Source: Nannochloropsis oceanica (lineage: Eukaryota; Sar; Eustigmatophyceae; Eustigmatales; Monodopsidaceae). Taken from it: a stretch of 64,000 bases of DNA. The stretch spans positions 558,001 to 622,000 of the forward strand of contig CP038133.1 in NCBI GenBank assembly GCA_004519485.1, given 5' to 3'. The position numbers were made by a program, and so were the translations under genes. Of the stretch, positions 20,529 through 30,075 are shown piece by piece. The notes beneath the pieces are model-generated. The model saw only the letters and a list, made by a program, of their open reading frames with translations. It had not been told where the DNA came from and searched no databases. Positions within the stretch are counted from its first letter, which is position 1. Every line of letters begins with the position of its first letter.

Positions 20529-22514
20529 TTAGTACACCCCCGGAAAAAATAACCACCTCACCTCCTTTTTATACTGCTTCCAATCGTCCCCATACTTCAA
20601 CGCACACAAATGATCGTCTCTCGCCGCCCGGTGCACTAGCAAGACCCCAAAATAGATCGCATAAAAGTATGGCAACACGTGCACCGGCCCACACAACCCA
20701 CACCACGCCAAACTCATCATCCAATCCCCCGTGTAATTAATCTTACGCGCCCAGCCCCACCACCCACTGATCATCAACTTCGTCCCTCGCGCCGTTTCCA
20801 AATACTTCACGTGCGGAACACTTCCGGGGTCTCTCCTAAACACATCCTTTATACTATTCGCCCGCCTAAAAATCCAATACCCCAACAAATGCAGCCCCGC
20901 CAGACACCCTGCAACCCATCCGCCAACGCTCACAGGCCTCCCCACCAAATATCTCGCTTGCATTGAGTACGTAAATGGCACCCAGGCCAAATCCCCAAAC
21001 GCAAGCATGAATCCAAATCCATCCGTCGTGATATCCATTGTCGTCAGAATAGCCCGTTCGTTCAAGAGGGCATCCAGAACATACCACCCCTGAAACACAC
21101 AAACAAGCACCAGCGGCCAACTTATACCCTCCCCCGTGACCTGCTGCAGCTGCTGCTGCTTCATCAACATCCCCAAATTGAGCACCACCCATCCAATCAG
21201 CCCAGGCCGAAGCTCACAAAAGTATTTCCAATCAAATCCCCCACTCCTCGGGTTCAGTTCCCTCCCTATGTAAAAATCGTATAGGATGTTCCCACTCTTC
21301 CCCCCCTCGGCCAACAACACACCCCTCCGGAAACTAAGCACATATAGACACAACGCCAGGCCAAACGAAAAGACAACAGCAGCAAACGCAAACTGCGGGA
21401 AGCGATCATACAACTGTTCAAGCGGAAACGCTCCAAACCCCATCAAATCTTCCCAAGCCGGGATTTGCCATTCCCTCGCTGCAATCCCTTCTGTCGCCTG
21501 CATCAATGCCCCCCCAAGCACTCGTCCTCCTCTGATCACCTCTTCTGCCGCCTGTGTCATCACCTCCCCCACCTCTCCCAAGACCTGCTGCACTTCATCC
21601 CCCTCGTCCATCGCTACCGACGGCTTGATACCTACTTCTTCCAACACAGGAGATGCAAATTTCGGACATCCATGCCCCATCACTAGCAAAGTAATCCAAA
21701 ACGCCAAATGTCCATTCAATTTATAAGGCAGCCTTTTTCCTTCTGTGCCAGGCAGCGGCACGCCCAACGCGATTTCTCCCGGCAGCACCCGCTCAAGCAA
21801 CACCTGGAAGAGAAACCAAGCGACAATCGCCAGAAAAGCCATCGGGTCCCAGAGCTCATTTTTCACCAAGTTAATCATCTCTATTCCCTTGCTTTGTGCA
21901 AAGGAAGGAAGGGTTTTCAAATAGCAGAGAAGGGCATGGGCGGCTTCCGTGGGGGAGGAATTGATTTCCAAGGCGTAGCCTTTGAGGGTGGCTGGGAGAG
22001 TGGTGATGAGAAAGTAGGTCAGGTCCGTCCATCGCAGGCAGGCGAGAGGGGAGGAGGAGGACTGAAAGGAGAAGGGGGAGGAAGCGGAGGAGGAAGGGGA
22101 GAAAGAGGAAACGTAGTTTGGGCAGCAGTAGTAAAGGCCTAGCACTACAACTGGGAGGCCGACGACGATGCAAAGGGCACCCCAGGGCCCACCAAACTCG
22201 TACTCGAACAAAGGCGACGCGGGATTGGCAGAAGGAGGTTTCGTGGCTGCCTTACCGGGCATCTTCACCTTGATCTGCTTAGGCTTGGGTGCTGCGTCCA
22301 CTTCTTGTTGGGGAGGAGGGGGGTCGACGCGAGACTTTGGCGCCTTATTCCCGGAGGGGCTGGCGGAGCGGGAGACGGGACCAGGAGTGGTGGGAGCAGC
22401 GGACGCGGTGGACGCCATGGTTGCGCGCCTCTTAGGGGCTTTCAGCGTGGCAGCGGCAACGGCGGAAGCCGCTTTTTTGTCACCGGGGGACCGCCGTGCC
22501 CGTGTGCTTACCAT
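20529..22514 (-). CDS. ERG24: delta14-sterol reductase (ERG24 / lamin B receptor family)
   Basis: Single frame of 661 residues. These ER or nuclear-envelope enzymes use NADPH to reduce the C14-C15 double bond after C14 demethylation of sterols. Seen: FEYEFGGPWGAL at the start of the core, many hydrophobic spans, FYIGRELNPRSG, DGFGFMLAFGDLAWVPFTYS, then the reductase signature near the C-terminus (RGTKLMISGWWGWARKINYTGDWMM, and HRAARDDHLCALKYGDDWKQY) and the final WLFFPGVY. This combination favours ERG24/TM7SF2 over DHCR7, the related 7-reductase. The first 110 residues are Ala/Lys/Arg/Pro-rich, disordered and basic, in outline like the nucleoplasmic head of animal lamin B receptor but without a Tudor domain. 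A large insertion separates spans 1-4 from the rest. Divergent from the small mitochondrial-type protein gene. Confidence 0.88.
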   Translation of the reverse strand: MVSTRARRSPGDKKAASAVAAATLKAPKRRATMASTASAAPTTPGPVSRSASPSGNKAPKSRVDPPPPQQEVDAAPKPKQIKVKMPGKAATKPPSANPASPLFEYEFGGPWGALCIVVGLPVVVLGLYYCCPNYVSSFSPSSSASSPFSFQSSSSPLACLRWTDLTYFLITTLPATLKGYALEINSSPTEAAHALLCYLKTLPSFAQSKGIEMINLVKNELWDPMAFLAIVAWFLFQVLLERVLPGEIALGVPLPGTEGKRLPYKLNGHLAFWITLLVMGHGCPKFASPVLEEVGIKPSVAMDEGDEVQQVLGEVGEVMTQAAEEVIRGGRVLGGALMQATEGIAAREWQIPAWEDLMGFGAFPLEQLYDRFPQFAFAAVVFSFGLALCLYVLSFRRGVLLAEGGKSGNILYDFYIGRELNPRSGGFDWKYFCELRPGLIGWVVLNLGMLMKQQQLQQVTGEGISWPLVLVCVFQGWYVLDALLNERAILTTMDITTDGFGFMLAFGDLAWVPFTYSMQARYLVGRPVSVGGWVAGCLAGLHLLGYWIFRRANSIKDVFRRDPGSVPHVKYLETARGTKLMISGWWGWARKINYTGDWMMSLAWCGLCGPVHVLPYFYAIYFGVLLVHRAARDDHLCALKYGDDWKQYKKEVRWLFFPGVY

Positions 22515-23049
22515 GCTTGTTGCGTGTGGGTGGCGCGTTCGTCAGTTGTGTCGCAAAAGCAGAGCGCCTAGTGATGATGGACAGGTTTTGGGGAGAAACA
22601 CGTGAAGATTAATGTGCCTCAGTCCAGACATGTAGAGTATAACGCCAGGGAGGTGTGGATGTACAGAGTGAGCGTGAGGAGCGCTGAATCGTTGAGTGGA
22701 GTATGTGGTTTTGTGTCGAGGGAGAGGGCGGGAAAACCCAAGTCCCCGGAAACAACCCCACCAGCGCGACGAGTCCTAAAACATCACCGGAGGCTGAGGC
22801 TGCATCTTGCTCGTCTCGTCAGCCGCCCGTGCCCAGTTTGTGCGGAAACGCGGGACCCCATCCATTCCCTCTGTTACCTTCTTTCCTCTGTATGTGGATG
22901 GTCAGCCCCAGCGAATCCGAGTGGTCAACCTTGCAAATCCCGCATCAAGCAAAGTCGGACAAAGGAACCTACCTGTCTCCTAAGAGAAACTTACATTCTA
23001 GCCACGCCCTCCTCTTCACAACAACGCACAGCACCCCATATTCGTAGCC
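22515..23049. promoter_or_regulatory. shared upstream region of ERG24 and the small membrane protein gene
   Basis: 535 bases between divergent start codons. I see no further gene. An open frame across 22602-23327 covers both this region and the first exon of the plus-strand gene in another frame and is not coding-like. Confidence 0.4.
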
Positions 23050-23584
23050 ATGTTTGGTGTCGCTCGTGGACTTACCCGCGTGGCCCCTGCCAAGAACCAG
23101 GCGCAGCTCGTCGCCCGGTAAGATGGTTTGTGGGGACGGAGGGAGTGGGGAGGAGGAGAGAGGGGATGACGGCCAGAGCATGCGTACACAAGAGCAGCTC
23201 CGCGGCTCAGGTCACTTGCATGTCCAACATAAGAAGCTGTGTTTTCATGGTCTGCTACCGCATGCCAGTTCACGCTTACACCATTTCCTTCCTCTGCATT
23301 TCACTGAAACCTCACACAGACGCATGATGGGCGGCGACGGCGGACACCACCCCCACCTCGTCTTTGAGGCCCCGTTCAACAAAGTCTTTGTCGGTGCCCT
23401 TGTGGGCGGCGGCGTGACAGTAGGTGCCGGACTTATCATTGCATCGTGGAAGTTCCAGAACAAGAAGCAGGTACGTGTAACGGGGGATGTGGCTGGATGT
23501 ACCCCATATTTCCTTCCTCATTTCCTCTTGATTCTCACATCCTCGTTTTCTTTTCCTGTGTGCTTGCAGGGTTTCACCAAGTAA
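23050..23584 (+). CDS. small single-span membrane protein, possible cytochrome c oxidase VIIc-like subunit
   Basis: Three exons: 23050-23117, 23320-23470 and 23570-23584 (donors GTAAGA and GTACGT), giving 77 residues. The last exon encodes only GFTK and the stop. The N-terminus (MFGVARGLTRVAPAKNQAQLVARR) is a basic amphipathic helix without acidic residues, like a mitochondrial presequence. The mature part is HLVFEAPFNKVFVGALVGGG, a single membrane span (about residues 43-63), and a short basic tail (WKFQNKKQGFTK). The plan - presequence, 'PFN', one span, K/Q-rich end in '(K)QGF' - resembles cytochrome oxidase subunit VIIc/yeast COX8, but the likeness is faint. Any small inner-membrane subunit of the respiratory chain would fit. 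The exon structure itself is well supported by phase. Confidence 0.6.
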
Positions 23585-24149
23585 ATCAAGAAGCGTGAAA
23601 CGCGGAAGAGCGACGTGGATGGGGAAGCTGAAGTTTTATCTTCTTCTATTCTCTAACCCCTCCCTTGATGGTGTCGATGTTGGAAGCCTGGTGGTGGCAG
23701 GGGGCGGATACATGAGGGTCAGGGACACCGGTTGTCAAACGATAAGATGAAATCTAGAGGCATTGGAGGTAGTGGCCTGCACACCCGGCACCTGAGTTAT
23801 GTAAAGAAAAAAGAAAGAAGGACGAAAAAACGATCAGTGTGGCCGTAAGCCAGACGAACAGATCTTTTGAGAGAGCGAGACTTTTCTTTTGTCCTTCCAC
23901 TCTCATGTCCATTTCCTCCTCAACGGTCCCCAACGGTTTGCTTCCACAAAAAATCGAAAACACTTCGCTGCAAAGCTATATTCAGAAAAGAAGACATCAT
24001 GAGAAACTTGCAAATCACCGATTCGACTTCATTTTATTTTTCCTTTTAAATTTCCTTCCCTCAACGCTTCACTTCCCCTTCAATACCTATCTCCCCCTCC
24101 CTTTTCCTCGCTCTCTCCCTTTCTCCCTGCCTCCAAATTTCCCTGAATC
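23585..24149. other. convergent intergenic spacer
   Basis: 565 bases between the small membrane protein gene and TIM50. It is mixed-composition sequence with a pyrimidine-rich end. I see no gene. Confidence 0.45.
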
Positions 24150-25828
24150 TCACACACCCCCGGCCGCCTGCGCAGCCATTGCCCGTCTCCTCGCCTCTTC
24201 CTCCCTCTGCTGCTGTTTCTTGCTCCACAATTCCAATTTCCTCCTCTGGTCCTCCTCCGCCTCTTTCATATAGTCCTGATACCACGCCCAGATCTTGCCC
24301 TTCTTCACCGACCCCGGCGGGGGGGGGGCGCTTTGCTTAATTTCGTCCGGTACTACCATCGCTGCAGCTGCTCCTGCTGGCTTTCCTCCCTCTGTCCCTC
24401 CCTCGTACTGACCCACGATATCCTTGGCCGACAGTCGGGCAGGTGCTGCTGCTGCTGCTGCTGGGGTAGAGAGGGGGTGGCCGATGCTTTGAAAAGCTTT
24501 TTGCGAACGCAAGAGCCCTCCTAACCCCTTTTGGTGCCTTTCCATTTCCTTGATCTGGGCTTGCCGGAGCATGGACTTGTACGCGTCGCCAATCTGATCG
24601 GCATCAAGGCCTTGGAACTGTCTGAGCACGCCCGGGATGTCATCGGCGACCCCTTCCATGACCAAGGCGAGGAGGAAAGCGCGGAGCTTGTCCAGGGAGG
24701 AGTCTGCTTTATCCTTGGGGTCTTTGAAGGGCTTGATACGGATGCCATTCTGCGGTTGGAATCGGAATGCGTCGGGGTCGTCGTCGATGATGACGACTTT
24801 TCGAAGGTCGCGGTTAAGCTTTGAGAGATCCTTGATGTGTTTGCCCTGGTAGAACCGCGTAGAGTCCTTGTAGAGACGGTGCATGATCAGCCCTTGCTTG
24901 TCCAGCGTCCAGGTGATGGGATCGACGACCCCGAAATTGGATGGGGAGAAGAGGACGATTTCATAGTATTTGCTCAGATCTTGGAGGAAGCGATCGACCC
25001 CTGGCCGTTTGGCGTAACGCCAGCCGAATTTAGGGTCCCAGGTAGCGTGGACGAGGGTGTCTTCGAGGTCGAGCACGAGGGTGGGAGGGCAGGGGGCATC
25101 AGGAGGGATGTTGGGGATGGAGTGCCAGTCGGGGAGAAGTTTTTCTCGGGAGGGATTAATGAAGGGGGAGAAGACGGAGTCGTAGAGCCACGCGTAGGGG
25201 AAGCCGACGGGGGAGGCACGAAGGACATCATCAATACTTTGATCGGTGGTGGAAGTTTGATAGAAAAGATATGCCCCGCCTGCTGCTACGCTCCCACCGA
25301 TGAGTTTAAGGGCAGTGGAGGCAGGGTTGCTAGGGGCGGGGGAAAGGGCTGCGGTCGTGGATGAGGATGCTTGTGCAGCAGTGGCTTGTGATACGCCGGC
25401 CGTCTGGTGGATGAGGATGAGGGGTGGAGATGATGAGTATCAAAGATTTTAGTAGTATAGGGGCAACAAGAAAACAATCAATTGCAATCGTGCTGCGTGC
25501 GTATGATGTTTTCCATCTTGGCTCCCTCTAAGGTCCTCCCCTCCAAGGTGTCCTTCACCACCTCACCACCCTTAGCCCGTACGCAACGTACCTTGGCCGA
25601 CGCAGCCCCCGCTGCCGAACCTTCTCCAGGGGCTGCCTTTTCCTTCAGCCACTTCTTACGTCGTGCTTCCCGAGATGTGGCTGTGGTGGTGCTTGTGCTT
25701 AATGGCGCGCCAGCCCCGCTGCAAGCCTCCCCTTCCGCAGCAGCTCGCAGTGCGCGTCGTGGCTGTTTTGGCACGCCCCTCCCGAGCAGACGTCGACCCA
25801 GGCTGGCGACTACGGCGGTACTGGTCAT
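24150..25828 (-). CDS. TIM50: TIM50, receptor subunit of the mitochondrial TIM23 translocase
   Basis: Two exons: 25592-25828 and 24150-25403, joined in phase 0 across a 188-base intron with a GTACGT donor; 496 residues. TIM50 spans the inner membrane and passes presequence proteins to TIM23. Exon 1 gives a strong presequence (MTSTAVVASLGRRLLGRGV...). Exon 2 opens with a Ser/Ala linker and one membrane span (LKLIGGSVAAGGAYLFY). It then has the family's PDWHSIPNIPPDAPCPPT and the FCP1/NIF-like phosphatase fold starting LVLDLEDTLVHATWD, with RPGVDRFLQDLSKYYEIVLF and KVVIIDDDPDAF. The catalytic-type motif is D-L-E-D-T rather than D-x-D-x-T, as in other TIM50 proteins. The C-terminal 80 residues are a charged helix unlike yeast. 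Divergent from CARNMT1, with only 235 bases between start codons. Confidence 0.93.
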
Positions 25829-26063
25829 GCTCCTGTATGCTTCTGTAAATCATATATATATATACATATATAAGTCGTCAAACGGGGTGAATGTGTAGGG
25901 CTTATAATACTATCCATCGAAAAATCGCCTAAACATATAGGAAGCCGGGGGGGGGGGGGGGGGGGGGGCACACAAATATATGTAGCTTCTCATACGGGGG
26001 CGGGGAGGTCACACAAATAGCTTCTCACAAACCTGCCACACCGCACACAACCCACATAGACAG
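25829..26063. promoter_or_regulatory. shared upstream region of TIM50 and CARNMT1
   Basis: 235 bases between divergent starts. Notable contents: an alternating TATATATA stretch at about 25851-25872, a 22-base G run at 25947-25968, and two imperfect copies of a CACACAAATA...TAGCTTCTCA unit (about 25969-26030). Confidence 0.5.
25947..25968 (+). repeat. poly-G tract (22 G)
   Basis: Uninterrupted run of 22 G bases in the TIM50/CARNMT1 promoter region. This is the longest homopolymer I see in the window. Confidence 0.92.
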
Positions 26064-27560
26064 ATGCTCGGTGGTAAGAAGGAACGGCAACGATCAAGTG
26101 GTGGTGGCAGTGGAGGTGGTTGCCGCTGTGGAGGAGGAGGACACAGGAACAATCATTCTAAAAACATCCCTCCCCCATCTGCTCCCAGTTCCATGATAGC
26201 AGGGACAGAGGAGGGTGATATACTGAAGGAGCGCCAGCACTTGTTCGAGGTCGTGGTGGCGTTTCTCGAATATAGTAAGTTTGCAGGGTTGGAGATTGAG
26301 CGTCGCTGGCTCCATTTGTGCCGCCTCCCTCAGAAATACGCCCGCTTGCTCCCTACCCGATCCTTGGCCCCCTCCTTGCGACAGCACCGGGAGGCCATAC
26401 AGGCAAATCAGGCCTTCTTAAACGCAGTTGTGCAAGGCGTGGACGAAATTGCACCTGTTGACGGTATGGTTGCCTTGGCGATGGAGCAACTTGCTCAGCA
26501 CGCCGCAGCAGCCCCACGAGAAGTTCTAACAAGCCGGGCAAATATCAGCAAAATACACGCGACATTGCATAGCTGCTTGCGGGAGTGGTCACAAGACGGT
26601 ATAGCGGAACGCACCGCCTGTTTTGATGTAATCATAGACGCACTTACTGAATTCTTGCCCGTCACGTCTGCGAATCGACACAAACAAAAGGTGCTCGTGC
26701 CTGGGGCAGGGTTAGGCAGACTCCCACTTGAGATTGTGCACCGGGGCTATGCTTGTCAAGGAAATGAATTCTCCTACTTTATGCTCTTAACCTCCAACTT
26801 TCTTCTTAATCACGTCGAAGAAGCGGGGATGTTCGACCTCCATCCATTCGTTGACCAAAGTTGTAATATCAAGAAGACAGGGGACAATGTGAGGGAAATT
26901 AAGGTGCCGGATGTGTGCCCTGCAAAACTGCTGTGGAGGGAGGGGTATCGGGAGGGAGACGAGGTGGGAGGAGTAGGAGCACAGGAAAACGGAAAATTAA
27001 CAGAGGGTGGAGAAGGGAGAGAAGGAGGAGAGCATGGCCAGCACCACCCTTCGTCCTCCTCCTCTCCCTCCCCCTGGCAACCAGACTTCAGCATGACTGC
27101 CGGTGAATTTGTCGAGGTGTATGCCAACCAAAAAGAGTGTTGGGATGCCGTCGTCACGTGTTTTTTTCTCGATACAGCGCCAATCGTGCTTGAATATATA
27201 GAGGCCATCCATCGTTTGCTTCGTCCTGGGGGAGTCTGGATTAATTTTGGTCCGTTGCTGTATCACTGGGCTAGGGGAGATCGGGCGGGAGGGGGGGGGG
27301 AGGGGGATGAGAGGTTTGCAAAATCTGTAGAATTGAATTGGGAGGATATGAGGCATGTGATGGTCGGCGCGGGAGGGGAGGGAGTGAGGGATGACGGCTG
27401 GGAGTTTGAGATTGCAAAGGAGGAGTTCAGAGAAGGGGTGACATATGCGGCAGATGGAAGGTCGATGATGAGGACAGTATATGATTGTTTGTTTTTTGTG
27501 GCGATCAAGAAGGTGAGGGGGGAGGAGGCAGGGAAGAATGAGGTAATGGCAAAGGGATAG
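26064..27560 (+). CDS. CARNMT1: carnosine N-methyltransferase-like enzyme (N2227 family)
   Basis: Single exon, 498 residues. CARNMT1 (N2227-like domain) uses S-adenosylmethionine to methylate the histidine side chain of carnosine; in organisms without carnosine the substrate is unknown and may be another His-containing peptide. The family's unusual order is present. A helical N-terminal part has HLFEVVVAFLEYSKFAGLEIERRWLHLCRLP. The methyltransferase fold has VLVPGAGLGRLPLEIVHRGYACQGNEFSYFML, the SAM-site glycines and the downstream acidic residue. A Phe/Asp-rich middle, CFFLDTAPIVLEYIEAIHRLLRPGGVWINFGPLLYHW, follows. The closing part (MMRTVYDCLFFVAIKK) is also typical. Gly/Glu-rich low-complexity loops (about residues 285-345 and 410-455) interrupt the fold between conserved strands. 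The first 45 residues are Gly/Ser-rich and poorly conserved. Confidence 0.88.
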   Translation: MLGGKKERQRSSGGGSGGGCRCGGGGHRNNHSKNIPPPSAPSSMIAGTEEGDILKERQHLFEVVVAFLEYSKFAGLEIERRWLHLCRLPQKYARLLPTRSLAPSLRQHREAIQANQAFLNAVVQGVDEIAPVDGMVALAMEQLAQHAAAAPREVLTSRANISKIHATLHSCLREWSQDGIAERTACFDVIIDALTEFLPVTSANRHKQKVLVPGAGLGRLPLEIVHRGYACQGNEFSYFMLLTSNFLLNHVEEAGMFDLHPFVDQSCNIKKTGDNVREIKVPDVCPAKLLWREGYREGDEVGGVGAQENGKLTEGGEGREGGEHGQHHPSSSSSPSPWQPDFSMTAGEFVEVYANQKECWDAVVTCFFLDTAPIVLEYIEAIHRLLRPGGVWINFGPLLYHWARGDRAGGGGEGDERFAKSVELNWEDMRHVMVGAGGEGVRDDGWEFEIAKEEFREGVTYAADGRSMMRTVYDCLFFVAIKKVRGEEAGKNEVMAKG

Positions 27561-28095
27561 AGCCGGGTCCCGTCTGATTGCCTGGATTTGGAGGCGGTAA
27601 AGAAGCGGAACAGGCCCGTGTGAGCGAATGATTTTTGACGGGATGGATTCCTTGAAGAGAGGGAATTAAGAAAGTAGAACAGGACGATTGCTCTACGATC
27701 TATGGCCGCCACACGAAAAGACACACAATAAATATGTGTATACAGACACAAATATGACCAGTGAGTTGAATAAACAGCGCCTCTCCCGCCACACGTTGCG
27801 CGCTGCCCTACCTGTGAATTATCCATCTTGACTTGTACTTCCTTCATTTTCATCATCTATCCTAGTTCTCAAAAAAGACGGAAAATGTGGCATTTACTGC
27901 TGATCTTTTTTTAAAAAAACAATGTCATGGCTCCACCCACGCAACCCGCGCCATCACGCAGCGTCGCGGTTGAGAAGTCTCTCCCTTTCTCTAAGTTTCG
28001 TTGTTTCCCCTTGCCCCTCTCCCGCCTCCCATCAGTCGATTGCTCCCGCCAGAACTCTGTACATATGCGTACCTTGCCTTCCCTCTCTCCATCTC
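27561..28095. other. convergent intergenic spacer
   Basis: 535 bases between the CARNMT1 and DGAT2 3' ends. A short poly-T/poly-A stretch lies at about 27908-27920. No gene is apparent; open frames here are continuations of shadows of the flanking genes. Confidence 0.45.
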
Positions 28096-29728
28096 CTACC
28101 ACAACTCCAACTTCGCCCCCTTTTCACAATATTGCCGTTTGTGCTTCTCGAATAATTCCATCAATGCACTCACATACATTAAATGGTATTTCCCCACCTC
28201 CTCCTCAGTCGGCTTGTCCAGCCTCGGCAACACCACGGGGGCGCCGATCACCGTTATCAAATGTGAATCCCAACCAGGAACCAAAAATAACTTTCCGACG
28301 AACGCAACTGCCGGTATCCGGTACTGGTTCAACCATAACCTGGTCGCTGTCAGCCAACCCCAGTCGGGTATCAAGGAGAAATAACACTTTTCCTCCCCAA
28401 AGACGAACGATGGGTAAATCTTGTACCCATACCTGAGGGCATACACAATAAAGCCTGTGCGCTTTCTGACGTAAACACGATAAGTGTTGCGTTGATAGAG
28501 AGAAGCCTCTTCAAATCCGCCGGGGAGCAGAGCAAGATTCGCACCCTTCGTCATACGATTTTGCATGTAGCTCTTGCTGGCGTGTGCACAACCGTTCCAG
28601 GAGAGGAAGTCGCTGTTGAGAGGAAGAGAAGGAGGGAAGTTGGGAAGCAAGAAGGGAAGGAGCGAGGATCGGACCGTATTTGTGAAAGAAAATGTGCGAA
28701 TCAACTTCCGAAGGAAGATGGGAATGAGGAAGGAAAGAAGAAAATGTACAAGTCAAGTTCTGATGGAAGGTAAGAGGAAGGAAGAAGGGGGAAGGGGGGC
28801 GGATAAGAAGGATAATGCCATTAATTACCTGATAAAAGGCAGCCGCAACAAAGCTTCTGTCACCAGCCACTTCACGTTGGCGTGCGCCATGGTCGGACTC
28901 GTGCTGGTCAACGCCCAACCAATCGTCAAGATCCCGTGCGGGTGCATGCAAATCAATGACCTCGAATCGGGTTTGATCTCATTGAAGCCATCAAAAATGA
29001 CCTCTTGTGGGTAGAAATATCGGTTGCCTGCTCTATAGATGTTGCGAACGATGCCCCATTCCTTCGTCGGAAAGACCGAGCGGTAGGCGTAATAAAGGAG
29101 GAGGCCAAGGGCGATGCGGTAGTCGCCCTGTGTTGGTGAAAGGATGATGGAAGTCAGAATGAGGCACGAACATATGAGATGATGAATGATGTGAAGAGTA
29201 AATGACCCATGTGCCTGATTTAAATCACCACCTAATCAACGACGGCCAGGGAGGACACGAGAAAGCACTCCTTCCCCCATCCCCTTGCCCCCAGTGCCTC
29301 CTACCTGTGCCAGCAACTGGTACATGGCCAAGGGTACAACGATGACACCAAAGAGCCATACATGGATTAGCGAAGCGAGGAGTAACCCCCCAATAAGGCG
29401 TTCCTTCAGATCAGGCTGCGTGGTTGGGGTTGAAGGAGGAGGGGTTTTGTGTAAGTTGAGGTATGGAGTTGGGACCGGACGAGCGTGACAAGGGAAGTAC
29501 TGCTACGATGGGAATGAGCAGGCATATTATATGGCGTATATAAAGTCACAAAAAATAATTCTTGTCGTCGCAGGATGGTGTAGGACAAGGCTCGCGTGGG
29601 TCTTCATGTCCTGCTCATGGGCCGGGAAGGGGCGGCTGAGGTGGACTCGAGCCCAAGCAGCAGCGATGTATCACACTACGTACCGGAGGATGTTTAGGCG
29701 ACGAGGTTGTGGCCATGGCTATCGTCAT
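28096..29728 (-). CDS. DGAT2: type 2 diacylglycerol acyltransferase (DGAT2)
   Basis: Four exons: 29684-29728, 29305-29502, 28829-29127 and 28096-28612 (donors GTACGT, GTAGGA, GTAATT), giving 352 residues with all phases consistent. DGAT2 esterifies diacylglycerol with acyl-CoA to make triacylglycerol at the ER and lipid droplets. Seen: a hydrophobic hairpin (RLIGGLLLASLIHVWLFGVIVVPLAMY), the active-site HPHG at residues 143-146 in LICMHPHGILTIGW, then LSWNGC, the GGFEEA motif in NLALLPGGFEEAS, and the conserved end VIGAPVVLPRLDKPTEEEV with a C-terminal KGAKLELW. The second exon could start three bases later (both acceptors are AG, same phase). A stop in frame just upstream of exon 2 shows that the 15-residue first exon, or another one, is required. 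Eustigmatophyte and diatom genomes usually hold several DGAT2 copies. Divergent from TSR1. Confidence 0.9.
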
Positions 29729-30075
29729 CGAGGATTCGCCTGCGCTTCGCAAAAGGGTTAGAGGGTGAGAATTGCTCGTGTTGATTTAGGTTTTGTGTGA
29801 TGGTCGAGATACGGAGATATGATGAGAGGAGGTCGACTTGCTTGCGTGTGTCTAATGAGTAGCCTCAAATGGCTTGCCCCTGGGACCAATCAGTTCACAA
29901 TAGGATATAATTTTTAAATACAGGACGGTATCCTGAACACGATGCTGCTTTACGGTGGTCTCGAGCAAGGACACAAGCTCCCTTTATACTATCCACTGGC
30001 CCACAAGCAGAGCACCATGCACTTCTTCTTCGAGCCTGCCCATCTCACCCACATACGCAACAACAGGCCGCAAGG
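29729..30075. promoter_or_regulatory. shared upstream region of DGAT2 and TSR1
   Basis: 347 bases between divergent starts. An ATG-initiated frame from 29942 overlaps TSR1 in another frame and is not coding-like. No other gene is seen. Confidence 0.4.

Noticed and set aside
29485-29505. In-frame TAG just upstream of DGAT2 exon 2
   Set aside because: The TAG is part of the splice acceptor; exon 1 at 29684-29728 joins in phase 0.
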